Shown: piece after piece, positions 36,833-44,823 of the stretch
Layout: the number at the start of each line of letters is the position of its first letter
Numbering within the stretch: the stretch's first letter is position 1
NCBI RefSeq assembly: GCF_020966755.1
Contig: NZ_JAJKFT010000010.1
Span: forward strand, 1,328,720 to 1,392,719
From: Blastopirellula sediminis
GTDB lineage: Bacteria > Planctomycetota > Planctomycetia > Pirellulales > Pirellulaceae
Reading direction: 5' to 3'
Length of the DNA: 64,000 nt
Notes under the pieces: model-generated
The model's input: only the letters and a program-made list of their open reading frames with translations
What the model was told of the DNA's origin: nothing
The model's database searches: none
Program-made: the position numbers and the translations under genes

Positions 36833-37320
36833 TGACCGCGGTTTATTTCGTCAAAGGCGATTTGCTCGATCAACCGGTCGAAGCGATCGTGAACGCCTGG
36901 AACCGAAATATCATTCCGTGGTGGCTCCTCTTGCCGCAGGGGGTATCGGGGGCGATCAAGCGTCGCGGCGGCCTGGCGCCGTTTCGCGAAGTGGGGCGTC
37001 GCGGGCCGATTCCGCTCGGCGGCGCCGTCCTCACCTCGGCTGGCAAGTTGCCGTTTCGCGGCATTATTCATGTCGCCGGAATCAACATGTTTTGGCGGTC
37101 GTCGGAGGTTTCGATTCGCAATTCCGTCGATAACGCCTTGCAGATCGCGACCGACGAGAACTTCGCTTCGATCGCGTTTCCGCTCATCGGCGCCGGATCA
37201 GGCGGATACCGCGCCGACCGCGTGCAAGAGCTCATGGTCGACCAGATGCAGCAGCGCGATTGGTCGATTCCCATTACGATTGTTGAGTACCAGAAATCGC
37301 CGCCCAGTACGGCAAACTAG
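36832..37320 (+). CDS. Macro domain (Appr-1''-P-like) protein
   Basis: A protein of 162 residues. VYFVKGDLLDQPVEAIVNAWN (the macro N-terminal strand with the Asn-x-x-Asn region), GVSGAIKRRGG, GGAVLTSAGKLPFRGIIHVAG and AFPLIGAGSGGYRADRVQEL, the ADP-ribose-binding loops. Likely binds or hydrolyses ADP-ribose derivatives; cytosolic. ATG 36832 was preferred to GTG 36829 because it couples to the previous stop. No partner ADP-ribosyltransferase is adjacent. Confidence 0.9.
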   Translation: MTAVYFVKGDLLDQPVEAIVNAWNRNIIPWWLLLPQGVSGAIKRRGGLAPFREVGRRGPIPLGGAVLTSAGKLPFRGIIHVAGINMFWRSSEVSIRNSVDNALQIATDENFASIAFPLIGAGSGGYRADRVQELMVDQMQQRDWSIPITIVEYQKSPPSTAN

Positions 37321-37343
37321 AACCATTCCCCGGAGCCATCCTC

Positions 37344-38225
37344 ATGTCGCTTCGTTCGCTCGTCTTCGTTGCAATTCTCGCTTGCGCTTCAGTCTCGCTG
37401 GCCGATCGACCGCACGTTTATCTGTTGTCAGGACAATCGAACATGCAGGGAAGCGGCCGCGTCGCCGATATTCCCGAGAGCGTGCCGCGTGAAATCCCCA
37501 ACGCTTATCTGTGGAACGGCAAAACGTTCGAGCCGATGGTGCTGGGACAGACCAAGCTGGGCGCCAACCCCAATACCTTCGGTCCAGAGGTTGGCTTCGC
37601 CTTGAAGGGAGCGACCGCCGAGCATCCGGTTTACTTGATCAAGTATTTCGCCAGCGGCATGCCGTTGTATCACGGCTGGAACGGCGGGAAGTGGGAAGGG
37701 ACCGAGCCTGGTCCAAAACGCCGGAACTTTTATCCGGGGCTGACGCCGGACGATCCGAACGTCGGCGCCCTCTATCAGCAGATGCTGTCGATGTACAAGA
37801 AAGGACTCGCCGAACTTGCCGCTCAGGGAGAAGAGCCGCAGGTCGAAGGTTTTCTCTGGATGCAAGGCGAGATGGACGCCAAGGGAGAAGAGTCGGCGAT
37901 CAGCTACGCCGCCAACCTGAAACGACTCCGCGATCGCCTGGCGGCTGATTTGAAACTCGACGCCGAGTTGCCAATGGTCTACGGTCAGGTCTTGCCACAT
38001 GAGCCGGCCGCGCCGCGGTTCACCCATCGAACCGAAACCCGTCAGCAAATGGCCGATGCAGACGCCGACTCCGGCAAACCGGAAGCGATTCCCAACGCCA
38101 AGATGGTCTCGACCGACGGTTTTGAAGTGCTGGCCGACACGGTTCACTATAGCGCCAAAGGCCAGCTCCAACTCGGCGAAGCGATGGCTGCCGCGATGCA
38201 GAAGCTGACGCAGAAGGGGCGATAG
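37344..38225 (+). CDS. SGNH/sialate O-acetylesterase-family esterase
   Basis: A protein of 293 residues. Signal peptide ends at SVSLA (about 20). VYLLSGQSNMQGSG carries the Ser (about 33); EGFLWMQGEMDA is the middle block; LADTVHYSAKGQ near the C-terminus holds the Asp/His pair. Shorter than the esterase at 31959 and distinct in the middle region. Likely acts on acetylated polysaccharides outside the cytosol. Confidence 0.88.
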   Translation: MSLRSLVFVAILACASVSLADRPHVYLLSGQSNMQGSGRVADIPESVPREIPNAYLWNGKTFEPMVLGQTKLGANPNTFGPEVGFALKGATAEHPVYLIKYFASGMPLYHGWNGGKWEGTEPGPKRRNFYPGLTPDDPNVGALYQQMLSMYKKGLAELAAQGEEPQVEGFLWMQGEMDAKGEESAISYAANLKRLRDRLAADLKLDAELPMVYGQVLPHEPAAPRFTHRTETRQQMADADADSGKPEAIPNAKMVSTDGFEVLADTVHYSAKGQLQLGEAMAAAMQKLTQKGR

Positions 38226-38296
38226 CCTGCACATTGCTTGCTGAAAATCAACAACTGCTTTTCTGGCGAGACGGTTCTTAGGGGAGTCTTTTTCGG

Positions 38297-39043
38297 GTGC
38301 GCGAATCGTTGAAGCCGTTGGTAGCGTTGGTGCTGATGATCTCGTTGGTGCTGGCAAGCGTCGCGTGGTACGTCTATGGAAACGATCCTCCCACACCGAC
38401 GTTGTGGCTGATGTGGATCGGGACCCCGTTGCTGTCGATCGTTTGCTGCGTGGCGCTACTCTTGCCGGATCGTCGCCAGAATCTTGCGGAAGATTTCCTG
38501 ACCGAGTTGCATGGCGAATTCTTAAACCGAAACGGATTCTGTTTCAGCGTTGGTCCGGCCGCCGAGGCAGGTCTCTGTTACATCTACGTTTTCTATCAGA
38601 ATCAATTCGCCAATCGATCGATTGGTCGTGTTGCAATTCGTCCAGCGCGGGGCTTTTGGATGACGCGTCCCGACTTTCCCACGATCTGCGTCGATGTGGC
38701 GATGGAACCGGGCGAGTATGGCTGGGTCCGCATGCCGATGCCGGTTCCCACGTCGCTGCAAGGCAAACAGCAAGCGTTCGAGGTAGGGGCGGCGGTTAGT
38801 TATCCCGAAGGCAAGGGAATACAGCTTCGCTTTGCCGAAGGAATCTTATTGCGAACCAACTCAGAGTTTAACGACGCGTTTCAGACCGCCTTAGTCGTCG
38901 CGGCGAATCTTACCGGACAGTTTATGGCATTCAAGCCGACGATGATTAAGCTGCAGTTGCCGACCGGCGTCGCCAGCGAACTCACCGGCGAAATTCGCCA
39001 CGATCGCCAAACGATTTGGACCTATTCAGCGCCGGCCATTTAA
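38297..39043 (+). CDS. Membrane-anchored protein of unknown function
   Basis: A protein of 248 residues, GTG start. Two helices at the N-terminus (LVALVLMISLVLASVAWYVYG and MWIGTPLLSIVCCVALLLP), then a soluble domain with LNRNGFCFSVGPAAEAGLCYIYVFYQN and YGWVRMPMPVPTS. Probably periplasmic sandwich; no catalytic motif. No family recognised. Confidence 0.6.
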   Translation: MRESLKPLVALVLMISLVLASVAWYVYGNDPPTPTLWLMWIGTPLLSIVCCVALLLPDRRQNLAEDFLTELHGEFLNRNGFCFSVGPAAEAGLCYIYVFYQNQFANRSIGRVAIRPARGFWMTRPDFPTICVDVAMEPGEYGWVRMPMPVPTSLQGKQQAFEVGAAVSYPEGKGIQLRFAEGILLRTNSEFNDAFQTALVVAANLTGQFMAFKPTMIKLQLPTGVASELTGEIRHDRQTIWTYSAPAI

Positions 39044-39411
39044 CGGCGCTGATCCGAGGTTCATGGGATGCGTTGACGCGAATCGCCGATGATTCGCCCA
39101 GTTGCTGGCGACGCAGGTTGATTTGCGATGACCGCCAACGGAACGAACTGTTTCTCCGGCTACCGCGCTGGTCGCATTCCTCCCGATCAACCTCTCGTCA
39201 GGATCGTACCCGCTACCCAATTGGGGTTGGTTTGTTCGGCCAAATGATCTTTCGAAGGCGAAGAAAAGAGAGCTACTTCGCATGGCTGTTCATTTATGAA
39301 AGTGATTTTTCCCAATTCGTTCTCGCCGTCGATTAGAAACTGTGAATCAAGGGGCGGCCTGAATATAGTGGAAGAGTGAAAACCCCACGCTGATTTTGCC
39401 CCCTGATGCTT
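39044..39411. other. Intergenic, nothing recognised
   Basis: 368 bases with no convincing gene; a frame of 106 codons lacks motifs and uses many rare-looking codons. It separates the membrane protein from the divergent RAYT gene, whose promoter it may contain. Confidence 0.4.
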
Positions 39412-39855
39412 ATGTCCGCCGATCTACTTTTCTCCGCCGATGCGCCGCCCACTTCCGCTTACTTGATGACCTGGACCACGCAAGGGACTTGGTTCTTTAG
39501 CGATCAAGTCCAAAGCAATCTCACGTTGTCGTCGCGCCGAGCGGCGTCGATCTCGCTCTCGATTGCGCAGCGTGAACTCGTCGAACAGGCGATCGCCGAC
39601 TGTTGCCAACAAAACGGCTGGAGCCTGGTCGCCGCCAACTGCCGCTCGAATCATGTCCACGCGATGGTGAGCGCAACGATCGATCCGCAAGAGATCCTCC
39701 GAGCGCTGAAAGAAGCCGCCGCGTTGCAACTTAATCAAGCCGCTGCGCCGCGTGAGTCATGGTGGGAAAAAGGAGGCAACGTCCGCTCCCTGAACAACGA
39801 CATCGGCATCCAGGCCGCGATGTTCTACATCCGCGTGATTTTGCAGCGGATGTAA
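39412..39855 (+). CDS. Divergent RAYT-like transposase
   Basis: A protein of 147 residues from ATG 39412. AYLMTWTTQGTWFFSD parallels YLLTWTTYGSWLPGD of the other two RAYTs; NCRSNHVHAMVS keeps the HUH site, ESWWEKGGNVRSL parallels WWSERGSGRYL, and AMFYIRVILQRM keeps the candidate catalytic Tyr. Only about a third of residues match the other copies and the GDRRGW block is missing. Catalytic residues remain, so it may be active on its own REP, the inverted pair 20 bases downstream. Confidence 0.8.
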   Translation: MSADLLFSADAPPTSAYLMTWTTQGTWFFSDQVQSNLTLSSRRAASISLSIAQRELVEQAIADCCQQNGWSLVAANCRSNHVHAMVSATIDPQEILRALKEAAALQLNQAAAPRESWWEKGGNVRSLNNDIGIQAAMFYIRVILQRM

Positions 39856-39874
39856 GTCGGGCGAAGAATTGTTT

Positions 39875-40053
39875 TCGGGTGGCCCGGGCAGTTCGTTAGA
39901 ACTGGCTGGGTTGCGCAGCAACACGATGCTGCGCCATGCGGCCGCAAAGAGAGCGGGCGTTGGCCACGATAAATAGACTTCCTGCCGGATGGCGCTGTAT
40001 CTTGTCGCTAAAGCGACCCAACCAGTCTTTGCAAGACTGGTCGGGCCACCCGA
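39875..40053. repeat. REPIN-like inverted repeat pair
   Basis: Left arm 39875-39938 and right arm 39991-40053 are imperfect reverse complements: TCGGGTGGCCCG pairs with CGGGCCACCCGA, GGCTGGGTTGCG with CGACCCAACCAG, GCTGCGCC with GGCGCTG. The right arm also contains an internal hairpin CCAGTCTT/AAGACTGG. The sequence differs from the TAGCCCGAGG repeats. It follows the divergent RAYT by 19 bases. Confidence 0.65.
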
Positions 40054-40071
40054 GTGATTTTCATCCGGCGT

Positions 40072-40755
40072 TTAGCCATTCTTCCGCGCCGCCCAGGTCC
40101 AGTGGCGATCGCTGGTCGCAGTAACCGTGGCGGGATCAAAGCCGAGCGGCTCGACCAGCTCGCGCACTTCGTCGAGCGTCAGCGCCGCACGCAGCGAATC
40201 GCCAAACAGCCGGCGTTCATGGTCATCTACGCCGCCGTACGTTTCGACCAGATGGGCAAGCTCTTCTTCGCTATCGGGGCGAAGGAGATCGCGGATGAAG
40301 ATCATACCGCTAGGACGCGTAACGCGGATGATCTCACGGAGGGTCGGCAGCGGATCTTCGAGGTGATGAATGATGCTGTTCGAGATCACCAGGTCGAACA
40401 TCTCCGAATCGAATCCGTTATCGGCCGCGTTGGCTTGGGCGAGTTGAATTCGTTCGAGCATGCTGTCGATGTCGATGTTCGCCTTGGCGATGTTCAGCAT
40501 CGAGGTCGACATGTCGATCGCCATCACGCGCGCGGAGGGCAACTTTTGGCAGAGCGCGATCGGAATCAGCGCGGTCCCGGTCCCCACGTCGAAGACGTCG
40601 AGATAAGAACCATAGTCGGAGGAAGGATCGAGCGAGAACGCTTCGCAGAGATCTGCGACGAACTTCGCATTGACCGCCGAGTGATCCATCGCATCGTAGA
40701 CGGCCGCTTCCTGAGGGTCGTCCATCACCTCGTCTTCCAGGATGCGAATGATCAT
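40072..40755 (-). CDS. Class I SAM-dependent methyltransferase
   Basis: A protein of 227 residues from ATG 40755 (MIIRILEDEVMDD), overlapping the permease stop by four bases. SAM motif I FDVGTGTALIPIAL (about 55-68), AIDMSTSML (acidic end of strand 2), VISNSIIHHLEDPL (post-I/II) and MIFIRDLLRP. The methyl acceptor is unknown. The tight coupling to the permease suggests shared control, but not necessarily shared substrate. The open frame upstream is the shadow of the permease gene. Confidence 0.88.
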   Translation of the reverse strand: MIIRILEDEVMDDPQEAAVYDAMDHSAVNAKFVADLCEAFSLDPSSDYGSYLDVFDVGTGTALIPIALCQKLPSARVMAIDMSTSMLNIAKANIDIDSMLERIQLAQANAADNGFDSEMFDLVISNSIIHHLEDPLPTLREIIRVTRPSGMIFIRDLLRPDSEEELAHLVETYGGVDDHERRLFGDSLRAALTLDEVRELVEPLGFDPATVTATSDRHWTWAARKNG

Positions 40756-42512
40756 GTCGTCTCCTCCCAATCTTCCAAGCTTTCGGTCGGCGGGCCCTCT
40801 TCGAGTCGGCAATAGTGGAACAACACCAACACGCCGGCCGCGCACAAATAGGCGGCCAACATGTAGATCGGCGTTTGTCCCGCTGCGGTATCGGGCATCG
40901 GATGCCAGACCCATTGGCCCAAAGCTCCATCGTACCAGAACGGCAGGAAGACCGGGCTGCCGGGAAGCGGCGAATGAATCACGCCAAAGAGGGAGAAGAG
41001 CCCGCACAGTGCGAAGAAGCCGGCGGCGGTCAGCAACTTGCGATCGATGATCATCGCCAGCGCCGACGCCCACAACAAACTGGTCAGGATGAATCCGCCC
41101 GAGAGCATGCGGAGCGTTTGCAGTTTCACCCCCAAAGGACCAAAGAAGTTCCCCTGCGAGATCGACTGGATCGATTCGGCGGACGCTTTCAACTTGTCGA
41201 GCCCTTCGGTGTCGGCCGGCAGCGCATCGATCGCCGCAGTGAGCTGCGCGGCTTGACCCATGTATTGTCCTTGCGCGTCATCGACAAAGACGAGCACCAA
41301 TGCCGCCAGCGCTGGCACGCAGGCAAGCGACACGGCGGCGTAATGCTTCTTCTTGGTCGCCAGGAAACTTTGCGCGGTGATCTCCAAGCCGATGAAGACG
41401 AGGATCGGAAAGACGGTCGACTTCGGCACGAGCCAATAGAGATAGCCGAAGTAACCAATGGTTCCCGCGCCGCCGACGAACAGCGCCGTCGCCAGCACAT
41501 ACGCGGAACGGCCTCCCATCGCTTTGTACGCGGGGTGGCCGATGTATGGAGTCGTTTGAATCACGCCGCCGCACAGGCCCGCGACCAGCGTGGCGATCGC
41601 TTCGACCAGAATGATCCGATCGGTATCGTATTCGTCGCCGACGGCCGCAGCGCTTTCGACGCAGTCGATCCCGCCGATCACCGTACCCAGCGCGAATGGA
41701 ATCACGACCGGCAGATAGTTGAGCGCGTCTCCCATTTGCGCGACCCAGCCAAAACGGAAGACCGCCAACCAATCGGTCGGCAGCAGACCTTCGTGCGGAT
41801 TGAACGGCATCGGTTCTTTGTCGGCGCCGAGGATGCCAAACGCGTCCATCACGTAGTAGATGAACCCAGCGATCAACAGTGCGGCGAGAGCGCCGGGGAT
41901 TTGTTTCGGCAAACCGATTCGCGCGACGAGCGTGGTCAAGATGATCGCCAGCGCGGTCATCCCGACGACCGGATAATGAAGCGACTCAACGAACGGGAGG
42001 AAGCTGATCAGTACTAGCGCCACCGCGGCTAGCGATCCTAGCAAGCCGGCGCGGGGGAGGAACTTTCGGATCCAACCTGATCCGAAAGCGCACGCAACTT
42101 TGAAGAGACCGCTAATGACGATCGAGCAAATCCCAATATGCCACGTATAAACAGCAGCCTCTGTTTCATTCAGTTGTAAAATGTGCTGAGCGTGGTTAAA
42201 GGCTGGTCCCAGCACAAAGAAAACCATGCCGAACGTGCTGGGCGTGTCGAGCCCTAAAGGCATAGCAGTAACGTCGTTGCGCCCGGTTCTGCGGGCCAGA
42301 GCCAGGGCCATAAAGAAGAAGGCCAGGTCGCCGACAAACACTCCAATCGCGGTTCCCGGAGCCATATGCCGGATCGCGAAGTTTGTAGGAAAGTTAAAAA
42401 CCGTTGCTAGCAGACCAATCGTTAAAAGCAGATCGGCGATGTTATCTAACATCAAGCCAAAGAAGGCGTTAACGTCGCCAGCAGCGGCCCAGTGAGGAGT
42501 CTTTTTCGTCAT
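40752..42512 (-). CDS. NCS2-like (xanthine/uracil superfamily) permease
   Basis: A protein of 586 residues, about 12-14 membrane helices. NAFFGLMLDNIADLLLTIGLL at the start, RRTGRNDVTAMPLGLDTPSTFG (about 80-100), and GTVIGGIDCVESAAAVGDEYDTDRI (about 275-300), the family equivalent of the QxxGxE substrate region. AzgA/NCS2/SulP fold; the substrate may be a purine, pyrimidine or an anion. A loop around 420-460 is soluble and Ala-rich. A sigma-54-type promoter starts 12 bases upstream on the opposite strand. Confidence 0.82.
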   Translation of the reverse strand: MTKKTPHWAAAGDVNAFFGLMLDNIADLLLTIGLLATVFNFPTNFAIRHMAPGTAIGVFVGDLAFFFMALALARRTGRNDVTAMPLGLDTPSTFGMVFFVLGPAFNHAQHILQLNETEAAVYTWHIGICSIVISGLFKVACAFGSGWIRKFLPRAGLLGSLAAVALVLISFLPFVESLHYPVVGMTALAIILTTLVARIGLPKQIPGALAALLIAGFIYYVMDAFGILGADKEPMPFNPHEGLLPTDWLAVFRFGWVAQMGDALNYLPVVIPFALGTVIGGIDCVESAAAVGDEYDTDRIILVEAIATLVAGLCGGVIQTTPYIGHPAYKAMGGRSAYVLATALFVGGAGTIGYFGYLYWLVPKSTVFPILVFIGLEITAQSFLATKKKHYAAVSLACVPALAALVLVFVDDAQGQYMGQAAQLTAAIDALPADTEGLDKLKASAESIQSISQGNFFGPLGVKLQTLRMLSGGFILTSLLWASALAMIIDRKLLTAAGFFALCGLFSLFGVIHSPLPGSPVFLPFWYDGALGQWVWHPMPDTAAGQTPIYMLAAYLCAAGVLVLFHYCRLEEGPPTESLEDWEETT

Positions 42513-42523
42513 TTTGGCTGCCG

Positions 42524-42538
42524 TGGCACGGTGTTTGC
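42524..42538 (+). promoter_or_regulatory. Sigma-54-type promoter (-24/-12)
   Basis: TGGCACG-GTGT-TTGC is an exact match to the -24 (TGGCACG) and -12 (TTGC) elements with the fixed 4-base spacing. It lies in the 249-base gap before the ECF gene at 42762, on the same strand, 224 bases upstream of that start. RpoN itself is not in the window; an activator is (20711). Real function needs a transcript start near 42550. Confidence 0.55.
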
Positions 42539-42761
42539 GATTAGGTTCGATCGTGAGTTTAGGAGGCTAGTCGCACGCTGTCAAATCGGCGGATTTTGCT
42601 CCCTTCGAGCGTTTGACCGGAACATTCATGGTAGGATGGCCGGCAAACTGATCCGACGACAAGCGGGCGACGATCCAGGAGGACTTCTGTGAAGAGCAGA
42701 AGAAATCCGGGCCTTTTTGGAATGGATGTCGAACCGTCGCCCACTTGCCGCGTAAGTAATC

Positions 42762-43415
42762 ATGACAGCCACACTTGAAATGACGCAGAGCGCTTCGGAG
42801 TTTACCTACCTCGAACCGATGTCCGATGAAGATTTGATTCTCGGATATCGGGAAAGTGGGGATCGTGAGCTTTTTGAATGCCTCGTCAATCGCTACGAGC
42901 GGGAGTTGTTCAACTACCTGCGACGCTATCTGAATGACGCAGAAATGGCGGAAGACGCCTTTCAGGCCACTTTTTTACAAGTGCACCTGAAATGCGAATC
43001 GTTCGAGGAAGGACGACGATTCCGCCCCTGGCTTTACACGATCGCCACCAACCAGGCGATCGACGCCCAGCGTCGTTCTAAGCGGCATCGCATGGTCAGC
43101 TTGGATCGCACCGGCCGGGAAGACGCTGATGAGATCGGGGGTCTGGTAGACCTGCTGGTCAGCGGCGAACCGGCTCCGGCCGCCCAGATTGATGACGCAG
43201 AGCGCCAAGCGTACATGCAAGAGGCGGTCAAGCAACTGCCGGAATCGTTGCAGGAAGTCGTGATCCTGGTTTACTATCAGGGTCTGAAATACCGCGAAGC
43301 GGCCGACATCCTGGGAATTCCGGTCGGAACTGTCAAAAGCCGACTGCATTCCGCGGTGATCAAGCTGACCGAAGCTTGGAACCGCACTTACGCCAACGAC
43401 GACTACAATGCGTGA
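42762..43415 (+). CDS. ECF sigma factor
   Basis: A protein of 217 residues. Region 2 about 25-100 (LILGYRESGDRELFECLVNRY, AEDAFQATFLQVH, FRPWLYTIATNQAIDAQRR); region 4 about 150-205 (LPESLQEVVILVYYQGLKYREAADILGIPVGTVKSRLH). The middle linker (HRMVSLDRTGREDADEIGG) is longer than usual. Its last 8 bases overlap the next gene, a classic sigma/anti-sigma arrangement. Confidence 0.95.
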   Translation: MTATLEMTQSASEFTYLEPMSDEDLILGYRESGDRELFECLVNRYERELFNYLRRYLNDAEMAEDAFQATFLQVHLKCESFEEGRRFRPWLYTIATNQAIDAQRRSKRHRMVSLDRTGREDADEIGGLVDLLVSGEPAPAAQIDDAERQAYMQEAVKQLPESLQEVVILVYYQGLKYREAADILGIPVGTVKSRLHSAVIKLTEAWNRTYANDDYNA

Positions 43416-44421
43416 CAATCTCTTAGGTTATTTGCTTAACGCCCTCGATGAGGACGAAGCGCGCGACGTCGAAGTCCAGGCCGAGCGCACCCCGGAAATT
43501 CAAAACGAACTACTGCGGCTACGTTCTCACGTCACCCTACTGGAAGACTCTTGGGTCGATATCGCTCCGCCCGCCGGATTAGCCGCGCGGGCTTGTGCGT
43601 TTCTTGACGCACCGATCGGTCGGCAATCTTCCTCTTCGCCGGAGGCGGCTGACGCTCTGGTCGATGAGAAGCCAGTTCCGCGTCGCAGCCGCGCCTTCGC
43701 CGCGATGACCAGCGATTCGTCCCGGTTTACGATGGCTGACCTGTTGGTCGCCGCCGGCGCTTGCGTCGCCGCCGCGGTCATTTTCTTCCCCGCCTTGGCG
43801 AGCAGCCGGATGTTGGCGTCGCGCCTGCAGTGCGAAAACAATCTGCACCAGGTCGGGATGGCGCTGCACGACTTCGCCTACCAAAACAAACAGCAAGCCT
43901 ATCCCGCGATCGATGCGGATGGCCCGGCCAACTTCGCCGGCTCGTTCGGTCTGCCGCTGGTTGAACAGGGCTATTTGAAGTCGCCAGAGTATCTGAGCTG
44001 TGCGGCGAACCGAGGCAAAGCAGATAAATTCCGTTTGCCGACCCTGAAAGAAGTTGCCCAGGCAGCGCCCGACCAAATCCCTGGTTTGCATGCGAACTTT
44101 GACTTGGTCTACAACTACAACCTCGGCACGCAGAAGAATGGCCGCGTCATTCCGCCGAAGATGCAGGGACGCACTGACTACCCGGTCGTTTCCGATATCG
44201 TTCGCGTCGGCGACAAAGGAAACCTGAACGCCAATGGCCACGGGGTAACCGGGGTCAATGTTCTCTTCGATGACGGGCGCGTTGATTTCATTCGCTTGGA
44301 TGAGATTCCGGAGCTGGTCCGTCAGTACTATTTCAACGACCTGGGGAAGGTCGAAGCAGGCGTTAACGAGAACGATCCGGTTCTCGGCAGCGGTTTCACC
44401 AAGGCGCTTTCTGGGCGTTAA
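43408..44421 (+). CDS. Anti-sigma-like protein with an embedded pseudopilin/DUF1559 domain
   Basis: A protein of 337 residues. Residues 1-60 (LLGYLLNALDEDEARDVEVQAE) are the cytosolic helical domain typical of planctomycete anti-sigma proteins; no zinc HxxxCxxC is seen. A Ser/Pro/Arg linker runs to about 105. Then DSSRFTMADLLVAAGACVAAAVIFF (about 105-130) copies the pseudopilin helix [15 protein letters not shown], but the Gly before Phe is Arg, so prepilin peptidase should not cut. It continues as DUF1559: LQCENNLHQVGMALHDFAY (about 145) and NVLFDDGRVDFIRL near the C-terminus. So it spans the membrane with a pseudopilin sensor outside. It overlaps the ECF gene by 8 bases. Confidence 0.85.
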   Translation: MRDNLLGYLLNALDEDEARDVEVQAERTPEIQNELLRLRSHVTLLEDSWVDIAPPAGLAARACAFLDAPIGRQSSSSPEAADALVDEKPVPRRSRAFAAMTSDSSRFTMADLLVAAGACVAAAVIFFPALASSRMLASRLQCENNLHQVGMALHDFAYQNKQQAYPAIDADGPANFAGSFGLPLVEQGYLKSPEYLSCAANRGKADKFRLPTLKEVAQAAPDQIPGLHANFDLVYNYNLGTQKNGRVIPPKMQGRTDYPVVSDIVRVGDKGNLNANGHGVTGVNVLFDDGRVDFIRLDEIPELVRQYYFNDLGKVEAGVNENDPVLGSGFTKALSGR

Positions 44422-44552
44422 GATCCGGGGAATTGAAAAATTTAGTGGAATTGAGCGTTACTTAAACGCTGTTTCCGGCTAAATTAGGGAAGCCTCGCAA
44501 AACGAGGTCACCCTCTTCCCCCCGGAACACCCATTTTTTCGACAGACGCACC

Positions 44553-44801
44553 ATGCGCCGCAGCGGCGAAACGACGACGATTTACTCGCGCACGCTAATC
44601 CAAGATTCCTTGCGTCTTGGCTTCTTCATCGGCGCTGGACTTGGCATCCTGATCGGGGCGGCGGTCGGCGTCTACTTGCACGAGAACCTTCTCTGCCAAG
44701 CTGTTGGTTTGAGTGTTGGAGGAAGTCTTGGTGCTTTGAGCGGTTGGCGCAGCGGACTGAAGCGAGCCCGGATGGCGGCTTCGCAGGTTTCAGTCGGCTA
44801 A
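44553..44801 (+). CDS. Small glycine-rich membrane protein
   Basis: 82 residues. Two hydrophobic stretches, LGFFIGAGLGILIGAAVGVYL (about 22-42) and AVGLSVGGSLGALSGW, with glycine-zipper spacing. Basic end (RSGLKRARMAAS). Same strand as the ECF pair but 131 bases away. Function unknown. Confidence 0.6.
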   Translation: MRRSGETTTIYSRTLIQDSLRLGFFIGAGLGILIGAAVGVYLHENLLCQAVGLSVGGSLGALSGWRSGLKRARMAASQVSVG

Positions 44802-44823
44802 CAACTTCTACGCTTAGAAGTTG
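44802..44823. terminator. Hairpin between convergent genes
   Basis: CAACTTCTA-CGCT-TAGAAGTTG, a perfect 9-bp stem with a 4-base loop, directly after the stop at 44801 and overlapping the stop of the convergent gene. No T-run, so termination may need Rho. Confidence 0.45.

Noticed and set aside
36832-37320. DarTG-type toxin-antitoxin (macro-domain antitoxin)
   Set aside because: No DarT-like ADP-ribosyltransferase is adjacent; the coupled partner is a small membrane protein.
40815-42017. 400-codon plus-strand frame
   Set aside because: Antisense to the permease; rich in Arg, Asp and His with no domain.
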